Position numbers and translations under genes: made by a program | DNA from: Talpa occidentalis | Lineage: Eukaryota > Chordata > Mammalia > Eulipotyphla > Talpidae | Length of the DNA: 64,000 nucleotides | Direction: 5' to 3' | Assembly: GCF_014898055.3 (NCBI RefSeq) | Contig: NW_023602073.1 | Span: 25,343,784 to 25,407,783 of the forward strand | Notes under the pieces: model-generated | Seen by the model: the letters and a program-made list of their open reading frames with translations, nothing else | What the model was told of the DNA's origin: nothing | The model's database searches: none | In this document: one piece after another, positions 36,641 to 48,589 of the stretch | How the letters are laid out: each line of letters starts with the position of its first letter | Position numbering within the stretch: the first letter of the stretch is position 1

Positions 36641-36840
36641 AAGATTCCATGACTCTCCAGGCAGGGCTGGGGTATTTATTGTGTCCAGAAAGGTTTTGTC
36701 TGTGCCTTGACAAGCACATCACCACTTTGCATTGGAACTATCTGTTCACTAGAGCTCACTCAGGTGCCTAAGAAAAAGCGGGGGTGCCTATATTTCCTTG
36801 AGCCCCTAGTGTCCAGCACAGGGTCTGGGGGTAGGGAGTC
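36640..36840 (+). mobile_element. L2 relic
   Basis: CTCCAGGCAGGGCTGGGGTATTTATTGTG and GAGCCCCTAGTGTCCAGCACAG follow the L2 3' consensus order. Confidence 0.55.
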
Positions 36841-37442
36841 CTAAACAGATGTATGGTATAAAATTTCTGTCTTAATAACTAGAACTCTGGTTCCATTATC
36901 AGCCCTCTGGGATAACATGGAACCAGGCTTAATAGTCCCCACAGTGGAGGACACTCCAAGGAGACTTTCCAAATGAATGGGCAAGAGGACCTAAGTCTTA
37001 ACTGACTCATACCCTGCTTCCCACATTTGGTGGCATTTCAAATTACATAATCATCTCAACCAGTTAGAATTATAAGTGACTAAACACTGGTATATCACAT
37101 CTTTTACATCCTACTGAGTTAAATGCTTTACTTCATAAATTGAGTTACCTAAAAGAGACTTGAATCTTAAATCTGCTTAGTCACAGCCCGCATAATGGTC
37201 TGGGACAGGTTGCTTCAGCCAAGCATCGACCTGGGGGATTAAAGGGGTTCTCCTCTGAGCCTCTAAGCAGAAGGGGGAGAAAAGCAAAAGCATCTACTTG
37301 CAGAGGGATCTCACAGCTGAGCCAGCTGGCTTCATTCACCCTGAGTCTGTCTGTAGTTCTCCCAGCAGGTGCTGAGTCTCTGAAGCCTATTAGCATCCTG
37401 GGCTGACTGGGCCAGCAGTCTCTGCTAATAATACCAGAAGAC

Positions 37443-37660
37443 ATTTGCTGAGTGCTTACTATGTATCAGAAACGCTTCTAAGAACTTTCTATACATTGCT
37501 ATATCTATTACTCATAAATGTGAAAAAGATGATGTTATTATCTTGGTTCACTGAAGAAGAAAGACACAGGGGAGGGGTTCAGCAAGTAACTCCAGGCCCC
37601 GGACTTAGTGAAGGCTGGAGGTGAGATGCAAATCCACAGGCCCTGGGCCCACAGACCCCA
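37443..37660 (-). mobile_element. MIR relic
   Basis: TTGCTGAGTGCTTACTATGTATC, then GAAGAAGAAAGACACAGGGG, then TTCAGCAAGTAACTCCAGG, then GATGCAAATCCACAGG: reverse-complement MIR. Confidence 0.75.
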
Positions 37661-37664
37661 AGCC

Positions 37665-39200
37665 AAATCAAGATTGTGGCACATTCCTTTTCAAAAAGAG
37701 AAAAAAGGTGAAAAGTAATTTGGGCCCTCTATACTAATTCACCTTACCAAGACCTTAAAGGAGGCAAAATCCAATCTCTTCTCAGGCTTTTATGCTCAAC
37801 AGGGGTTTGATGGTGATAATTGTTCTTCCCAGGCTCTATTCCCTAAAAAAGGTTTGATAGCATTCTAAATGATTATCCTCACACACACACACAAAAAAAA
37901 AGATGCTGCTGTAACCGAGTTATTTCAAACTTGTCAAAATCAGGTAATTCTACTTCCCAATTGACAAATCTATTGTCCAGATGTGCTAGGTCTCACTTTC
38001 TGCACCAAAGAAAAGTGCCAAGCACTTTATGCAATAATATTTAAGTCACATACCCTAACACCTTCTGCTTGATTCATGCATTCTGCTAGGAAATGCTAAG
38101 GTAATTCAAAGAGGATTTCTTAATATCTTTTAAGTTTGTCTTTTCATTTTTCCTGGAGCTCTCCAACCTGAGGCCATTTTCTTAAACAATGACCTCTCAT
38201 TCTGAAGCCCTTTTATACATTTTCTCCTACATGTCAGGATGCTCAGGAATGACCTGGAGAACTTTAAAACACACCTAAAAAGCTAATATTCTCATTCATT
38301 ACCCTAGACTGCCATTATGCATGAATGCAAAACTCTAATTTGCTTTCTTAGTCTATGCACATGTACTCCTCTATGATTGTCATTGAGCCACAGTTGAAAG
38401 AGAAAGAAAAGAGTGTAAGGAATGTTGTTCAAATTCCCTACAGCAAATCAGTCTCCTCTGGGACCTTCATTTCATCTACAGCTGCATTTGCTAAAAGCTA
38501 AAAACTATTCAGAAAACAACAAAATCTTTCCCGTCATTGTTTAAAAAATACATGTAACCTGCAGAAACTGAAATACAATTTAAAAAGATTCTCTTTGGAA
38601 GGCCCACATATGATGAATTTTTAACATTTTATTCTGACATAGTTAAGCAATTGTGCTAAAGATAGATAGGCTGAGAGAATTCTAAATAACTGTTGACTTC
38701 TTGCTTCAAGATGCACCTTTATAGTTGGTGATGCTGGATTGGGGAACATTTCAACTGATTCACCACTTATTTGATGGAAAATGGTTTACAAACAGAGTGA
38801 ATGAATCACTGTGGCACTACCTGGGTCAATGTTTTCAGAAATAAATAAAATGAGAGATTCCCATGATCTGTCACAATGATGTCAGTTTCTGCAGTTCAGA
38901 TCAAAAAGAAAAAAAAAAAAGTCAGTCAATTAGGAGAAAGACATTACGGTTGGGTTGCATCTGCTTCATTTCTATTTCTGCCTTTTCAAAATGGGCAAAC
39001 TCAAAGACGGCCCTATTTCTGATGCATGGGGGAAGTAACAGCTAGTCTTCTTTGCAAAAATTGCACTTTAAACCTTCCTTCGTGTCTAGAGAGTCACTTG
39101 GGAGGAGACCATGAACTGACTATTGATGGGGAAAAGTTAATGGTATTATTGCAAGAGCTATTACCACTAAATGTAACAGGAATAAAAATCAATGTAACCC
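37665..39200. other. Unique AT-rich intron
   Basis: Contains only short A- or CA-rich runs (37881-37901, 38908-38922). No exon is recognised. Confidence 0.5.
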
Positions 39201-39219
39201 TTCCTTTCCAAACATTTTA

Positions 39220-39563
39220 TTTTATTTTATTTTATTTTATTTTATTTTTAAAAGATTGATTGATTGATTGATGGATTGATTGATTGATTTATACATACAT
39301 GCATACAAGTACTGGGTACAGTCAGAAGCGCGGGAGGGTGAGAGAATTCACCAGAGCCAGAGTGGGGAGCGGAGCAGGCAGAAGGACCGAAGTACACTGC
39401 TGAGGGGAGCAGAGGGCAGCAGGAGAGGTCTGCGCACCATGTGGGACCCTCCTCCAGTAGCCGGGGAGCAGTTGGGGAGCAGCCGGGGATCGAACCAGTG
39501 CTGCAGAGGCTGCGGGCAGCTTCGCAACCCAGCGCTCAACCACTGTGCCACCCGGGAGGCCCT
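39220..39563 (-). mobile_element. T+ SINE, subfamily B, with microsatellite-expanded tail and 15-bp TSD
   Basis: The A-tail has become (TTTTA)n at 39215-39250. The AATAAA-type tail has become a GATT repeat at 39255-39288. The SINE body follows (TACAAGTACTGGGTACAGTC to TGCCACCCGGGAGGCCC), with a small internal duplication, CCGGGGAGCAGTTGGGGAGC. The TSD TTTCCAAACATTTTA is exact at 39205-39219 and 39564-39578. Confidence 0.93.
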
Positions 39564-39671
39564 TTTCCAAACATTTTAGAACCCAGACACAAACTATAGA
39601 GAACATGGGGTCTCTGAACCCTTCCCCAGGAGAGGTCTGATTGGCTTGTAGACAGCTCTGAAGTGATAAGT

Positions 39672-40178
39672 TATCTTCTTTTTTTAAATTTACATATATA
39701 TGTATATATATATTGTTATATTTTACATCATTGTTCATTTTTGTACATGTATGCTTTCTTCTTTCAGGTGTAGTCCCCATAAAATTCCCACCACCATAGT
39801 CCCCTGTTTTGATTTTGAACCATCACCATAGCCCCCTGTGCTATTCTCTCCCCTGTTTTGATTCCTCTACCTCCCCCTCTCTTGTAGAATATCTCTGATT
39901 TATATTTGCCTTCTAATTTTGTTTGTTTTTATTATCATCGTCATTTTTTTTCCTGATCCCTTATTTGGTTCCTCTATATTCCTCCTGTAAGTGAAACCAT
40001 ATGATATTTTTCCCTTTTCCTTCTGGCTTATTTCACTGAGCATAATCCCTTCTAGCTCCATCCATGTTGCTGCAAATGGCATGAGTTTATCTTTTTTGAT
40101 TGCTAAATAATATTCTATTGTGTATATATATACCACGTCTTCACGATCCAGTTGTCTATTTTTGGGCATTTGAGTGGT
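39672..40178 (-). mobile_element. L1 3' end (ORF2 C-terminus and 3' UTR)
   Basis: Poly(T), a TA-rich patch, the 3' UTR, then a minus-strand frame with YTIEYYLAIKKDKLMPFAAT and MELEGIMLSEISQKEKGK, the ORF2p C-terminal signature. It ends at TGGGCATTTGAG. No clear TSD is found. Confidence 0.9.
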
Positions 40179-40194
40179 TCTTGTTCTAAAGCTT

Positions 40195-41110
40195 CTGCTT
40201 AGAGAAAGAAGTAAGGACCAGTAACATCTGATGTCTCCTCCTAAGAGGAGGAAATTTCATTCATTGCTGGTGAAGTGCAAAGTGTTGCAGCCACTTTGGA
40301 AGTCAATTTGATAGTTTCTTATAAAAACTAAACATACATTCTTGCCATACGATCCAGTAAATAGGTTCCTTGTCATTTACCCAAAGGAGTTGAAAATTTA
40401 AGTTCACAAAATCCTGTACATGGATGTTTATAGAAACTTTGTTCTTAACTGTCAAAACTTGGAAGACAATCAAGCTATACTACAGTGTGTGAACTGATGA
40501 ATAAATGTGGTATATCCAGACAGTGAAATATTATTTAGTGCTAAAAAGAGATGAGCTATTGAACCATTACTAAATGAAAATGAAAGAAGTCAATGTGAGT
40601 AAGTTGTGTGATGTATGGTTGCAAGACATGATATTCTGTGTGTGTGTGTGATGTATGGTTGCAAGACATGATATTCTGCAAAAGGCAAAACTGCAAGGAT
40701 AGTAACAGGGTCAGTGTTTATAGGGAGGAAGATAGGTGAAGTAATCACAGATGATTTGGGGGCAGTGAAAATAGTCTATATGATACTGTAATAATGCTAT
40801 GTTATAATAACATTGCTATGTTATTATACATACATCCAAACACATAGACTAGACAACTCTGAATCCTAAAGTCAACTATGTACTTTGGGTGATAAAGACA
40901 TATCAGTGCAAAGTCATCAATTATAATAAATGTACCCCTGTGGTGGGGTGTTGATAAAGGTGAAAGCTGTGTATGTGTGGGGACAGGGAGTATAAGGACT
41001 TTCTATATCTTCCTCTCACTTTTGCTATGAATCTAAGACTGCTCTTAGAAAAATAAACATCTTTTATCAATATGTTGTATACCTTAAACTTAAACAACGT
41101 TATATTTGTA
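40195..41110 (+). mobile_element. Old L1 (ORF2 end and 3' UTR)
   Basis: TTCTTGCCATACGATCCAGTA, then TTTACCCAAAGGAGTTGAAA, then AAATGTGGTATATCCAGACAGTG, then GTTGTATACCTTAAACTT, in L1 order. Heavily mutated, with no frame left. Confidence 0.75.
40605..40678. repeat. 34-bp direct duplication inside old L1
   Basis: TGTGTGATGTATGGTTGCAA + GACATGATATTCTG at 40605-40638 is repeated exactly at 40645-40678, joined by a short TG run. Confidence 0.95.
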
Positions 41111-41639
41111 TAATATCCCCTCCCAAACAAAAATGAAAAATAAAGTCCTTTTTAAGAGAAGAAAATGAAGAAATATAAAAATGAACTGAGAGCAAAATGG
41201 TCATTTTCCCAGATACATTTCTTTACTCAACAAGTACTCTGAGCATCTTTCAGGGGACATGCCCCGTACTAGGCACTGCAGATTCAGGGATGAATCAGGC
41301 ATGGTTCCTTCCCTCAGAAAACTTGGATGCTGATGCTTCTACTGGTGGATTTAGTTGTTGATGAAACCAGTAAATCCATGTGGATCATATTTGATGAATG
41401 TTTGTTACATTGGTATTTAGTGAAATAATTCAGAAAAACCAATAACACATAATCCCATCTTTCCCTAAAATTTTGTCCAGGTTTTATAAGGGAACTTTGG
41501 TAATCTAATAAAATCATTGCCACTGTGATACATTAAGACTTTATGCTAATAAACTCAAGCGAGTGTATTTCTTGTTTGAATTGCCTGATACTTTGCTTTA
41601 TATCCCCCTTTTCATGCAACTCTCACATCTCTGAGAAAT

Positions 41640-41760
41640 GAGTGCTTCCATTTTATAGGTTAGCAAACTGAAGTTCATAAATGTTAACTTTTCTTAGAGA
41701 GAAGCCCAGTCCAAATTCAATCCCAGGTCTGTTAACATGAGTCTGAGATTATCCTTCTAA
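41640..41760 (-). mobile_element. MIR relic
   Basis: TTCCATTTTATAGGTTAGCAAACTGAAG, then CAAATTCAATCCCAGGTCTG: reverse-complement MIR core. 41220-41330 carries another old repeat (GTACTAGGCACTGCAGATTC). Confidence 0.7.
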
Positions 41761-41783
41761 ATGCAATGCTTCAAAGGTGGTCA

Positions 41784-42015
41784 GGGGCCTCCCTGGTGTC
41801 GGAGGGGTTGAGTCTCAGTGCTATCACTGCTATGGCATAAGTTCGATTCCCTGTCAGGGAGCTAACCCACCTATGGTGCAGGAGACCTCTCCTGTGTCAC
41901 CTGCTGCTCCCCTCAGCAGTGTATTTCAGTAGATCCACCTGTTCTGCTCCCCATTCTGTCTCTGGTGAATCTTCTCACACCCTGCACCTTTGGCCTACAC
42001 CCCAGTTCTAAGCAA
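41784..42015 (+). mobile_element. T+ SINE, subfamily A, tail eroded
   Basis: GGGGCCTCCCTGGTGTCGGAG head, box B AGTTCGATTCCC, CTGCTCCCCTCAGCAGTG, then CCCAGTTCTAAGC joined directly to an A run. The AATAAA tail is lost. Flanks AAAGGTGGTCAG and AAAAGTAGTCAG suggest a diverged TSD. Confidence 0.88.
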
Positions 42016-42254
42016 AAAAAAAGTAGTCAGAAATGGCAGTACACCTTTACCTGACCATGTGAACCCCACTCCTTCCTATGTGAACCATTTTTTTCCAGGC
42101 TTTTTTCTCCTATGTATGATCATCAATTGTTAGTTGCTTCAGGTGATTTATGCCTGAAAGGGCTAGAGTTCTACCTTAATCACCACCAACTTTTTTTTTT
42201 AATCTGCTGTGAATTGTACGGTCTGTACAGCTTCATCACTTAAAGCATTCTATT

Positions 42255-42303
42255 CAAACACCAGTCAGAAAAAAAAAAAAAAAAAAACAAACACCAGTCA
42301 GAA
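42255..42303. mobile_element. Insertion of poly(A) only, flanked by a 16-bp duplication
   Basis: CAAACACCAGTCAGAA occurs at 42255-42270 and 42288-42303. Between them is only an A run of about 17 nt. This is what an extremely 5'-truncated retrotransposon insertion leaves behind. Confidence 0.7.
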
Positions 42304-43102
42304 CCAGGAATGTAAAGGGAGAAATTATGTAAACTTAAAGCTTGAAATTGTTCTCACACCCAGGAAAAGACAATGATTGAAACTCAGCAACAGACTAATG
42401 GAAACTTGGGACTTTTGGGGAAAAATTATGTTTTTATGAACCCACAAAATAACACAATTGTTTTTCTTAGGTCACCAAAAAGCAAACACTAGAGAGATGA
42501 AATCAGTTAGATTTTAGAAAAGACGCTACAATGTTGTCAAGATTCACTGTGGTAATTGGACCGCATTTAGATTTCTAGAAATTGCCAAGAAGAAAGTCCT
42601 CTGAGAACCAATGGCTGGAAAGAAAATCACACCAACTTTAATACACACCATGTCATTGAGTGCATTTACCCAGTTGCAGTGAATGCACTAAATATTGAAT
42701 CAACACACTAGTAGACAAGGCATGCTCTTCATTTTCCTGTAGTTCTGAATGAGTCATGGCTGCAGAAATGTTTTCATTGAACATTAATACCCAGTTCTCT
42801 ACTTGGTCCCCTTCTGAGCCTTTTTATTATGACATATGATTTCTTTTTAAAACCAGATTCACCATTTCAACTCTCTGGGAGATAACAAATTTAGCATGAA
42901 TATTTTCTGACCTGAGCCTCAGTATAAAAGGAATCATATCTTTCATGACTGGACATTATCTCCCAACAATGATTTTTTAAAATCAATTATTGTCTAATGC
43001 TCTGTTATTTCCCTTGTAATTCTTATTTTCCTCTCTGTCCCTTGCCGACAAACATCTTAGTTATCAATTTACTGTGATGACTTCATTTAAATTAAATGGA
43101 CA

Positions 43103-43381
43103 GGGGCCTCCTTGGTGGCGCAAGGGGTTAAGCACCTCTCTATGAAGCAATCTGCAGCCTTTGCAGCATGAGTTCGATCCCCGGCCGGCCAGAGAGCAAC
43201 CCACATAGCGCAGCAGACCTCTCCTGTCGCGTCTGCTGCTCCCCTCAGCAGTGTATTTCAGTCAGTCTGCCTGTTCTGTTCCCCATTCTGTCTCTGATGA
43301 ATCCTCTCAGAGGATCTTTGGCCTGTACCCCAGCTCTTGTATGCATAAATAAAATAAAAATCTTTAAAAAAATAAAAAAAT
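43103..43381 (+). mobile_element. T+ SINE, subfamily A, with 11-bp TSD
   Basis: GGGGCCTCCTTGGTGGCGCAAG head, box B AGTTCGATCCC, tail TGTATGCATAAATAAAATAA. The TSD AAATTAAATGG lies at 43089-43099 and 43382-43392. Confidence 0.93.
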
Positions 43382-44314
43382 AAATTAAATGGCCAACTAA
43401 TACTTCGAATGAATCAAGTACAACTTTGAGCAAACAAATCAGTGAAATATTGGAAATATATGTGTATTCTTGTGAAAAGAGACTACTTTTAGTTTTTCTT
43501 TTGACAAATCACGTATAACAAATGAAGCTTACAACACAATAGTAAGAGAGATCACAAGTTCTACTTGATTGAATGATCACACCAGCCTTCTCTGTGTTGG
43601 CTGAATTCAGATATGGTTTCCTTTCCACCTCGAGATTTCTATCCAGTGTCTTTAATAAGTGTAACCAACGAGGAAATAGAATGCAGATCCTAGTGGCTAT
43701 AACTCTCCTCAATTGCTCCTATGATTGGGTTTATGGAAGGACTCTGTAGGTGATATATTACTTTATGAGGTAACTTCACAGCAAAAATTGTTCATACAGA
43801 TCATATTATATGGACTGTATCTATGAGGCCAATGAAGTGAGTTTAAGGCCGATTTGTGCTTACTTAGGGTTGACCTGGTCTTATTTTTATGGTGGTTCTA
43901 GCTTGTCTAAGACTTAACACATACTTCCATTTATGTGGTTGTTATTCTGTGAGACATGGTTTGACTCAAATCTTAGAGGACAAGAAAAGTAAGAGAAAGC
44001 TTACATTTCTATAAATATAAATGTTCTTAAGGTACCTGAAAGAATGTGGAAGCACCATATGATATGGATCAGCTGTGAAAAACAAAGACTGTTCATTTAA
44101 ACTAAACAGGAAACCAAGCATCATTTACAGTGGCTACTGACCATTCTTCCTGGTTGTTTCATAGAATAAAAATAATTTTTATGTTAAATAGAGCAGAGAC
44201 CACCTTTGGCTAAAATGTCTGAAACCACACTAATGCTTTATTACAGCATACTTAAAAAGAACTTCTTAATGAGAAAATAAAGGAAAATACCCCAGGCACT
44301 TTAAAATACCCCCA

Positions 44315-44529
44315 GGCGCAGGAGGGTGAGAGAATTCACCAGAGCCAGAATGGGGAACAGAACAGGCAGACCCACGAAGTACACTGCTGAGGGGAGCAGC
44401 AGGAGCAGCAGGAGAGGTCTGCCATGCCAGGTGGGACCCTCGCTGGCGGCCGGGGTTTGATCCAGTGCTGCGGAGGCTGCGGGCAGCTTCGCGGTCCAGC
44501 ACTCAACCACTGTGCCACAAGGGGAGGCC
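44315..44529 (-). mobile_element. T+ SINE, subfamily B, lacking its 3' tail
   Basis: Starts abruptly in GGCGCAGGAGGGTGAGAG. The roughly 45-bp 3' end with AATAAA and the A-tail is absent. It runs to the head CTGTGCCACAAGGGGAGGCCC. Just outside, ATACCCCAGGC (44287-44297) and ATACCCCCAGGC (44307-44318) form an imperfect repeat, perhaps a repair scar. Confidence 0.88.
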
Positions 44530-46500
44530 CTAGTCAAATATCTTTTTAAATCAAAATGCAGTAAAACACACCAATGAGAGCCACATAGTGTCATAAATTA
44601 TGTATAATGGGCATTTGTGATTAACCAGAATTTTCTGTGGTCTGCATTTTCCCATCATAGTCCAGACCCAGAAATCAGTTGAAAATTTGGCATTTATATG
44701 AATGAAATTCATGGCTTAGGGGAACCTCCAAACTGTAAAACTCAAATGCAAAAATAAAATAAAAATGAAATGACTCACAATTTTGTTTCTGACTATTCTA
44801 TTTCAGTTGGATAATTTAAACATGGAGAAATTGTTTCTAGAACTGAGGTGTTTCCCTGACTATAAGGCGGCTCTGAGTCCTATGCCAAAACTGCTAGTAG
44901 AAGTCACTTTTCTAATTGAAATAGTTGCTCCTTAGCTAATTAGAGTCAGCATCACGAGCAGCTAGAGCAAGGATGTTGCTGGAAGGCAGCATGGTGAGGT
45001 CTGGCATGAACGCAGGGCAGCTGGTTCCACAGCTGTGCAAACTGTGTAATCCTGTGGTTTGAGTGGGAGGTAATGAGCAGCCCTAGACTTCCGCAGACAC
45101 ACAGGGGACTTTCAAGCCTCTCCCTCTCAGAAACGAAGATTTTTCCTGAAGCTTCTGGATGTGTTTTTTAAGGACAAATAATTAGGGCATTATTTAAGAA
45201 CAAATAATTAGGGCATTCAGTTGGAGGGAAGAAGGGAAGAGGGAGAACCTGACGAAAAGGGGAGAGGAATTTGTAAAAGAGGTGGGCCTGGTTATTTGGT
45301 CAAGGGTGTGTATGAGGGCAGGATGGATGGATGCCCCTCAGGTATTGGTCAATGACCCATGTGCAGCAAAGTTCCTTTAACTTCAAAAGGACAGTTACCT
45401 TCTTTTGGGCTGCTATCAGCTGAAGTGAGGCTGGGACTCTACTAGAAGCTCTGTAACTCACAAATCCTTGTAAAAATGCAAGCACTCTGTCTCTATGGAT
45501 GAATAGTAACATCCTGAGGTGATCACACTTTATATAATGATGAGAGTTGACGGTGGACTCATGGACATGGCCTAAATTTACAAATCAGTAGATTCCACAT
45601 TGATTCTTTCTGGATTATTAGATTGTGATGAAATTTTAGCCATGGCATTGGCAGCATTTTACATAGAATCCTGCACCTAATCTGTGTCACAGCTGGACAG
45701 TTAAAGCTGTTCTAGCCACCTGGACCACAGCTGTTTATTGCCTTTGTATAGCACCTGGTTTTTGGCAAAAACATTTTCACTTTTGGTCCTCAAAACAACA
45801 GGAAAAATTAGGCAGAGAATGTTATCCCAGTGTTACAGGTTTCAATGATGCAGAGACCTGATTTAGCACCGAAGTTGCCGACTCAGATTTAGGATCAGCA
45901 CGTGTCCAGGGCCGTCCCGGAACACGTGTGTCCATTATTCAGACAAGAAGAGCTATTCCTCTGACTCTCTGAAACTAAGTTCCTCTGATGCTTGTTGCAC
46001 TCACCTGACTTCCATGGATGACCTCTCAGACTGAAAAGTTGTGCTCTCTCTCTTTTCCCTCTCTCCTTTCTTTTTCCTATATCTCTTTCCTATTCTGCCT
46101 TTTCCCTTTCCCACAAAATACCTCCAAGTTCAAAGGATCTTTGAAAAGTTCAATAAGTTACTCTTTTCCATGTAGCCATTTACCAGAGATATTTCAGAAT
46201 TAATTCACTCACTCAACTCTAGTCAGAGGATATAGTATCCTTCATGTAAATTTCTTTAACATTTAGAGGCTGAGGGTGAATTCCTTTCTCATTGTGGGCT
46301 AGTCAATTTCATTCTACAGTCTAAGCTTGAAGAATTGAATAAGGGTAAATTTTAACCATGAAAATATTGTTACTTATGGAGAATTTCTGAATGTTAAGGT
46401 CATTTGGTGGTCTTATAGGATATGGTAACTGGAAACACTTCTTTTTTTTTGGTATCATGGGAAAATAGCACAAAGGTGACACATAAGGGTGCTCATTCTT
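44530..46500. other. Unique intron
   Basis: No gene or confident mobile element apart from the 26-bp duplication. Confidence 0.5.
45167..45218. repeat. 26-bp tandem duplication
   Basis: ACAAATAATTAGGGCATT occurs at 45174-45191 and 45200-45217, with matching flanks (TTTAAGG / TTTAAGA). Near-perfect. Confidence 0.92.
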
Positions 46501-46504
46501 TACT

Positions 46505-46730
46505 CTATGTAATGAATACCCACCATATGCCAGGCATTATTCTAAGTTTTTCATGTTTAATATTTATTTACTTTCCAAAACAAAACTCCAAGATGGTTAT
46601 CATTTTTAAGCCCATATTACAAACGGGAATACTTAAGTAGGGAGAGCTTAACTGCTTTGCCCAAGACATCACACAGCTCGTAAGTGACTAAGTGGAGATT
46701 AGAACCTCCAATAAGGCTGGGACATGAGTG
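46505..46730 (-). mobile_element. MIR relic
   Basis: ATACCCACCATATGCCAGGC, then GCCCATATTACAAACGGGAA, then GCCCAAGACATCACACAGCTC, then AAGTGACTAAGTGGAGATT. One of the better-preserved MIRs here. Confidence 0.85.
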
Positions 46731-47084
46731 TGTCCTCATGCCATTCTGCTTTCTCATGGCCCCTTTTTCATTTCTTTACAGGACTTAATTTTGACTTGTA
46801 GACACCTTTCAACATGAAAAATATCTTAAAATATATTTTATGACTGTGTTGGTATAAATGTTAGGGGCGGCACCATGCTTCCCACCCCCACTACATACAG
46901 TTACCTCAGAGTAGCTACTGGGACAAGGGGTGCATTTAAGCAGCCAGGTGAGGCTGTGAAACATGGGAGGCAGGTGGGCCGAGAAAAAGTACATGCTTCT
47001 GCAGCTTTGACTTGCGCCCAGAGAAATGGGGAAACTTGAAAGAGATGCATGGAGAAGAGACATATAGAGACAGTTGAAAGAGAC

Positions 47085-47312
47085 ACATGGGTGAGAGGCA
47101 CATGGGGAGACTGACAATGGCAGCCATTATCTTGATTTCTACTTTCATTTTGTTCTTTTCGTCTCATACTTGCATGTCCCCTTCTGCCCCTTCCTTGTGT
47201 TTCTCCACCAAATGGTGCCTTAAATGTGTGGCGAGTTCCAGACCTAAGTGCCCCCGCATTTTCCCACAACGGAATGGGAAATTTTGGGTGATTTATTGGG
47301 AAACTCTTATTA
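47085..47312 (+). repeat. Unnamed dispersed repeat, copy 2 (LTR-like)
   Basis: Second copy of the block at 28640-28830, same orientation, later split by the SINE at 47330. It continues after the SINE to about 47690, where ATTAAAGATATTTCATAATAAG resembles an LTR polyadenylation region. Family unknown. Confidence 0.5.
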
Positions 47313-47329
47313 GAAATATTCTCTCTTCT

Positions 47330-47600
47330 GGACCTCCCTAGTGGTGCAGCGGGTTGAGCGCAGTGCTGTGAAGCTGTCCACAGCCTCTGCAGCGTGGGTT
47401 CGATTTCCGGGTGGACAGAGAGATACCCACATGGCGCAGCAGACCTTTCCTGACTCGCCCTCTGCGCCCCTCAGCATTGTACTTCAGTCTATCTGCCTGT
47501 TCTGGTCCCCGCTCTGCCTCTGGTGGATCCTCTCACCTCCCATGCTTCTGGCCTATACCCCAGTTCTTGTATGCATAAATAAATAAATCTTTAAAAAAAA
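47330..47600 (+). mobile_element. T+ SINE, subfamily A, full length with 17-bp TSD
   Basis: GACCTCCCTAGTGGTGCAGC head, box B GGTTCGATTTCC, CCCAGTTCTTG, TATGCATAAATAAATAAATC tail. The TSD GAAATATTYTCTCTTCT lies at 47313-47329 and 47601-47617 (one mismatch). Confidence 0.94.
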
Positions 47601-47699
47601 GAAATATTTTCTCTTCTGTTTCCTCTCTATGCACACTGATTCTATTAAAGATATTTCATAATAAGAATATGCTTTTGCCCTTGTGTACCTGAAAGACCA

Positions 47700-48580
47700 G
47701 CTCCCCTTAGAGAGTGCAATTTGGGAGTCTATCAGTATCCCTCAGTTATGTGCTAATGTAAAGACAAATATAAACTAGACTGGATTATATTGATTTTTCC
47801 CCTTAACTGTGGGTTTTAAAGTCATTTAAATGGGCCATGGATAGCATTTTTATGGCGAAAATATATTAGAACGAGATGGGACAGTAAGGGATGGGATAGG
47901 ATAATATAGAAAACATCACAGTGCATTTGGACCTTATAAAGGTCCTTATAAGGAATACTTTGTTCCAGTTATAAATATGTATGTGTTGCATCAGATGATA
48001 TAAAGTGTATTTCTTACAGTGAATCCTAGTCAAATATATATATATATTTAAATATTGAACTAAGAAGCAGTGTTAGTACCATCTCTTTCTTTCCCTTAGT
48101 CCACATTCAGTAAATGTGACCTAATAACAAAGTTCCTTTTCTTTCAATCTATCATGACAATTAAGAATATGATTTTGAAGTCATAAAACATTATCCAAAC
48201 ACAAATTTTCTTTATTTCCTTTATAATCTATATTGCCTTTGCTGATTTATTTGCCCTCCTTGTGACTAAGTTTCCACATGGATAAAATAAGGACAGTAAA
48301 GATAACACAAATCTCATAGAGTCATCATAGGAAATAGGTGAGCAAATGTTTATAAATCCCTCAGCACAATATATGTTAGTAAATACTCTATGTATACTGA
48401 CAACTCAAATATTTTTTTTTCAGGCAGACTTTATGTTTAAACTTAGACTTGACTATTTGCTTATTCAATACCTCCCCTTGGATGTTTAATAGACATTTCA
48501 TATATGACATGTCTTTATTAAAGTGGGGATTATTTCCCCCTATACCTCCAAATTTCCCTTTTATCTTTCTGGTTGCTTAG
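47700..48580. other. Unique AT-rich intron
   Basis: No supported feature; a short (TA)n patch is near 48036. Confidence 0.5.
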
Positions 48581-48589
48581 GTCAAATCT

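Noticed and set aside
39210..39290. Regularly spaced repeats resembling a CRISPR-like array
   Set aside because: They are penta- and tetranucleotide microsatellites in a SINE tail within mammalian DNA.
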